DNA of 46,007 bases from Clostridiales bacterium VE202-01. GTDB taxonomy: Bacteria > Bacillota_I > Bacilli_A > Erysipelotrichales > Coprobacillaceae. The notes below the pieces were generated by a model. That model searched no databases. It was given only the letters and a program-made list of their open reading frames with translations, and was not told the origin of the DNA. Location of the stretch: positions 1-46,007 of the forward strand of contig BAHP02000078.1 of assembly GCA_000508865.1 (NCBI GenBank). The letters run 5' to 3'. This document shows positions 43,733 through 46,007 of the stretch, piece by piece (positions within the stretch are counted from its first letter, which is position 1; every line of letters begins with the position of its first letter). The translations under genes were made by a program, and so were the position numbers.

Positions 43733-44171
43733 AATAAAAAAAGATTTTATTGTATTTTATTTGATGCGAAATGCAGTTGCAACATTTATTATTACGATAT
43801 GTTCATTTGTATATGATTTTATGAATTATTTTAATATGACTAGTACTAGAGCTGTTATTAAGATTTTTTCTGATAATTTTTATACTACAGTTTATTTCTT
43901 GCTGTTATGGATATTAAACTATTTATTATTTGAAATGTATAAAATTATTATTGATACGTTTAGAAAAGAAAATAAAGAACATGCTAAAGTTGTAATAAAT
44001 GGTAAAGAAGTAATTGCTTATGGAACTCTTTTACCATTGATAATATTAGTTATTTTATTAGTAGTTCAATTTAATCAGTTGTTTAGGGTCAATTTTATTT
44101 TATTAGTATTATTCATGTTATTGAGATCTTTAAAAGAAGAGTTCAAATATCGTAAAAATAGACTCATTTAA
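43725..44171 (+). CDS. Polytopic membrane protein, unknown function
   Basis: The 148-residue protein has about four hydrophobic helices (FYLMRNAVATFIITICSFVY; NFYTTVYFLLLWILNYLLF; LLPLIILVILLVVQF; NFILLVLFMLLRSL) and a basic end. A cytoplasmic loop, YKIIIDTFRKENKEHAKVVI, separates helices two and three. I do not recognise the family. ATG 43725 follows AGGTGATT; its Shine-Dalgarno lies in the preceding gene, which it overlaps. The stop codon is part of a hairpin terminator shared with sspI. Confidence 0.75.
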   Translation: MDKIKKDFIVFYLMRNAVATFIITICSFVYDFMNYFNMTSTRAVIKIFSDNFYTTVYFLLLWILNYLLFEMYKIIIDTFRKENKEHAKVVINGKEVIAYGTLLPLIILVILLVVQFNQLFRVNFILLVLFMLLRSLKEEFKYRKNRLI

Positions 44172-44184
44172 TGAGTCTATTTCA
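44154..44184. terminator. Bidirectional terminator between the 43725 gene and sspI
   Basis: AAATAGACTCATT (44156-44168) and AATGAGTCTATTT (44170-44182) form a near-perfect palindrome with flanking A and T tracts. The stop codons of both convergent genes (44169-44171 and 44177-44179) lie inside it. Confidence 0.8.
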
Positions 44185-44377
44185 ATAAATTACATAAAGA
44201 ATTTATCATTTCATCTTTCTGAGTATTATTTAAAGAATTATAATATTTTTCGAATAATACTCCTAATCCTGGAAGAATCGTTTCTTCCTTAGAAGCTATA
44301 CCTTCATTGATAATTTCTCTTAATTCATTAAAAGAACTGTTATGTAATTTAGTTAATAATGCATTACGAATATCCAT
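44177..44377 (-). CDS. sspI: Small acid-soluble spore protein SspI
   Basis: The 66-residue minus-strand protein matches SspI along its length: MDIRNALLTKLHNSSFNELR at the start, then the hallmark LPGLGVLFEKYY and a closing DEMINSLCNLLK. SspI is a minor SASP made in the forespore. A sigma-G-like promoter and TAGGAGTGAT lie upstream. In Bacillus sspI adjoins ysgA, an RNA methyltransferase gene; here the SpoU-family gene at 45093 lies close by, so the neighbourhood is partly conserved. It is strong evidence that the organism forms spores. Confidence 0.9.
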   Translation of the reverse strand: MDIRNALLTKLHNSSFNELREIINEGIASKEETILPGLGVLFEKYYNSLNNTQKDEMINSLCNLLK

Positions 44378-44393
44378 ATTATCACTCCTAAAT

Positions 44394-44422
44394 TATTATG
44401 GGAGAAATATTATTTTTTATAC
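44394..44422 (-). promoter_or_regulatory. Sigma-G-like promoter of sspI
   Basis: On the minus strand GTATA (44418-44422) and CATAATA (44394-44400) are 17 nt apart, close to the Bacillus sigma-G forms GnATR and CATnnTA. They lie 16 nt before the sspI ATG. Confidence 0.5.
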
Positions 44423-44431
44423 GAGGAAGTT

Positions 44432-45096
44432 ATGGAAATAAAGCAAATAGAAATTAACAATCAAGTTGTTGAATATCAATTAAATATAAAAAAATTAAAA
44501 ATTGTTATTTGAAAATTATTTCTGGTAAGCTGGTAGTTAATGCGCCATCAAATTTTCCAATTGAAATGATTGAAAAATTGATACTTGATCATCGAGATAT
44601 TATTTTGAAACAAACTAATAATTATGTTTCAAAATTTAATTATATCGATAATGGCTATGTGTATATTTTTAATTACCGGTATCAAATTATTTTAAAAGAT
44701 GTGAATATGTATAAAGCAGCAATTCATGAAGATAAAATTTATGTTTATCATCATAAAATTCAAGAAATAATTAAAAATGAATTGAAAAATATTTTATATG
44801 ATTATTTAGTAAAACAAATCTGTTATTATTTAAATACGTGGTTTGATTTAACAATGCCTGAAATTGAAATAAAAAAATACAAATCACGCTGGGGCGCTTG
44901 TTTTTCAAAGCAAAATAAAGTATCTTTTAATTTAGCTTTAGTACATTTAGATAAAAGTTTAATTGATTATGTGATCATTCATGAATTATGTCACTTCATC
45001 CAGCCTAATCATTCAAAATTATTTTATCAAGAAATTGAAAAACGTTTATCAGATTATAAAATAAGAGAAAAAAGATTAAAGGAGATAGGAATATGA
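44432..45096 (+). pseudogene. YgjP-type (DUF45) metallopeptidase, frameshifted at the N-terminus
   Basis: ATG 44432, after ACGAGGAAG, gives M-E-I-K-Q-I-E-I-N-N-Q-V-V-E-Y and stops at TGA 44510-44512. One added A in the runs at 44488-44501 gives K-N-C-Y-L-K-I-I-S-G-K-L-V-V-N-A-P, the usual beta-strand start of YgjP proteins, and continues to 45096. The catalytic part has the R-W-G motif (KSRWGACFS) and zinc-binding HELCH with NHSKLFY downstream. Repaired length would be about 221 residues. The family is related to WLM and SprT-like peptidases; substrate unknown. It overlaps the next gene by ATGA. A real start at TTG 44509 is possible but less likely. Confidence 0.85.
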
Positions 45097-45809
45097 TAAC
45101 TTCAAGTACTAATAATACAATTAAAGCATTAATGAAATTAAAGAAAAAGAAATATCGTGATGAAACAGGTTATTATTTGATAGAAGGAGAGCATTTAGTT
45201 GAAGAAGCATTGAAAGCGAAACAGGTTGAATTACTAATTTCAACTAAAGCAATCAGTAGTGATTTACCGGTTCTTGAAGTTAGTGATGAAATTATGGCGA
45301 AATTGGCTTTTACTAAATCACCACAATCAATAATGGCAAAATGTATAATAAAAAAAGAAGAAAAGTTAATGGATGGTAAGCGTTATTTGATTTTAGATGA
45401 TTTGCAGGATCCAGGAAATATTGGTACTTTAATTAGAACAGCATTAGCATTTTCTTTTGATCAAGTTATTTTATCTGATCGATGCGTTGATTTATATAAT
45501 GATAAATTACTGCGCTCCATGCAGGGTGCTAATTTTCATATTAGCTGTATTTATGGTGATTTAAAGACAATTATTTCTAAATTACAAGCCAATGACGTCA
45601 CTGTTGTTGGCAGTGCTTTAGAAAATGGTAAAGATATAAACAAGATTGATGCTTGTAAGAAAATGGCATTTGTTATAGGAAATGAAGGTAATGGGATAAA
45701 TAAAGAAATTTTAGAAAAATGTGATCAAATAGGATATATTCCTATAAAAACTATTGAATCATTAAATGCAGCAGTAGCGGGAAGTATTATAATGTATTAC
45801 TTTAAATAA
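45093..45809 (+). CDS. SpoU/TrmH-family RNA methyltransferase (YsgA-like)
   Basis: The 238-residue protein has the two-part plan of rRNA ribose methyltransferases: an N-terminal L30e-like substrate domain (RDETGYYLIEGEHLVEEALK) and a C-terminal SPOUT domain with the knot motifs QDPGNIGTLIRTA, FVIGNEGNGI and IPIKTIESLNAAVAGSI. It should 2'-O-methylate an rRNA or tRNA ribose; the site is not known. In Bacillus the related ysgA lies beside sspI and before pheS. Its start overlaps the YgjP-type gene, so both are co-transcribed. Confidence 0.92.
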   Translation: MITSSTNNTIKALMKLKKKKYRDETGYYLIEGEHLVEEALKAKQVELLISTKAISSDLPVLEVSDEIMAKLAFTKSPQSIMAKCIIKKEEKLMDGKRYLILDDLQDPGNIGTLIRTALAFSFDQVILSDRCVDLYNDKLLRSMQGANFHISCIYGDLKTIISKLQANDVTVVGSALENGKDINKIDACKKMAFVIGNEGNGINKEILEKCDQIGYIPIKTIESLNAAVAGSIIMYYFK

Positions 45810-46007
45810 AAATGCCAAACTGTATAAAATTGATAAACGGTATTATAGAATTAAATTTGATTATTAGAAGAAAAAAATATAAGTTGTTTATAGAAATCTT
45901 TTTATAAAGTTTGTAACGATATAATATGATTTCTATGAACTTTTTTCATATATAAGTAGATATCAGCTATAATTTAATTCTTAGATTTTAATTTTTTTAT
46001 ACTATGC
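45810..46007 (+). other. AT-rich gap at the window end with a possible promoter
   Basis: No gene is visible. TATAAT at 45920-45925 may be the -10 of a gene beyond the window. I looked for a T-box leader, as pheS could follow, and saw no convincing T-box bulge sequence. Confidence 0.3.

Noticed and set aside
4051-44501. Phase variation as the cause of the five frameshifts
   Set aside because: The runs are only 2-7 bases long and the genes include essential housekeeping functions, unlike typical phase-variable surface loci with long tracts.
45810-46007. T-box leader for pheS
   Set aside because: The Bacillus gene order suggested it, but no T-box bulge or specifier stem could be recognised before the window ends.
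1-46007. tRNA, rRNA, insertion sequence, prophage or integrase genes
   Set aside because: No cloverleaf-like segments, transposase or integrase motifs, or terminal repeats were seen; nearly all sequence is explained by chromosomal genes.

Overview
The window is AT-rich Gram-positive DNA, almost all genes on the + strand. It looks like a spore-forming Bacillota, most likely an Erysipelotrichia-type gut bacterium (Thomasclavelia/Coprobacillus-like). Reasons: Shine-Dalgarno sites of the AGGTGAT/AAGGAG type, several sporulation genes (yqfC, yqfD, spoVIF, spoVD, sspI), Firmicutes-type dnaB/dnaI and rpsU-yqfCD-phoH orders, and a very large wall-anchored beta-galactosidase. The genus is an inference.

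Layout. 1-1514: a SIR2-like/TPR gene, possibly anti-phage, interrupted by one in-frame TGA. 1576-3989: rpsU, yqfC, yqfD, phoH. 3982-7524: a two-component system (frameshifted response regulator plus histidine kinase) followed by a frameshifted HtrA protease. 7604-8795: FMN riboswitch, riboflavin transporter ribU and methylglyoxal synthase mgsA. 8836-9012: ferredoxin on the minus strand. 9133-13381: an unknown tail-anchored acidic protein, then cmk, der, gpsA and spoVIF. 13425-20135: yceD-rpmF, then the division/wall block mraZ-rsmH-ftsL-pbpB-spoVD with a 10-bp-phased MraZ operator. 20254-23591: CNNM-type membrane protein, a catalytically decayed RlmD-like protein, a TSCPD protein and a small membrane protein. 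23618-33834: DNA replication and repair (dnaE, polA, mutM, an oxidoreductase, coaE, dnaB, dnaI). 33894-36364: glycolysis (pfkA, pyk). 36492-42739: a 2047-residue secreted beta-galactosidase. 42865-46007: two unknown membrane proteins, sspI on the minus strand, a frameshifted YgjP-type metallopeptidase and a SpoU-family RNA methyltransferase.

Sequence quality matters for interpretation. Five genes carry one single-base indel each in a short A/T run (response regulator, htrA, pbpB, dnaE, ygjP-like), and the SIR2 gene carries a single TGG-to-TGA-type change. Because dnaE and pbpB should be essential, most of these are probably sequence or assembly errors rather than real gene decay.

The most interesting signals are: an RlmD/TrmA-family protein that keeps its Fe-S cysteines but has lost its catalytic Cys, catalytic Glu and DPPR-like motif; a LamG-like domain inserted inside the GH2 catalytic barrel; a five-box MraZ operator with exact 10-bp period; a sigma-E-like two-block motif shared by yqfC and an unknown membrane gene; mgsA placed in an FMN-riboswitch operon; and a stand-alone SIR2-TPR gene preceded by an 11-bp perfect inverted repeat. 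I saw no CRISPR array, insertion sequence, prophage, tRNA or rRNA.
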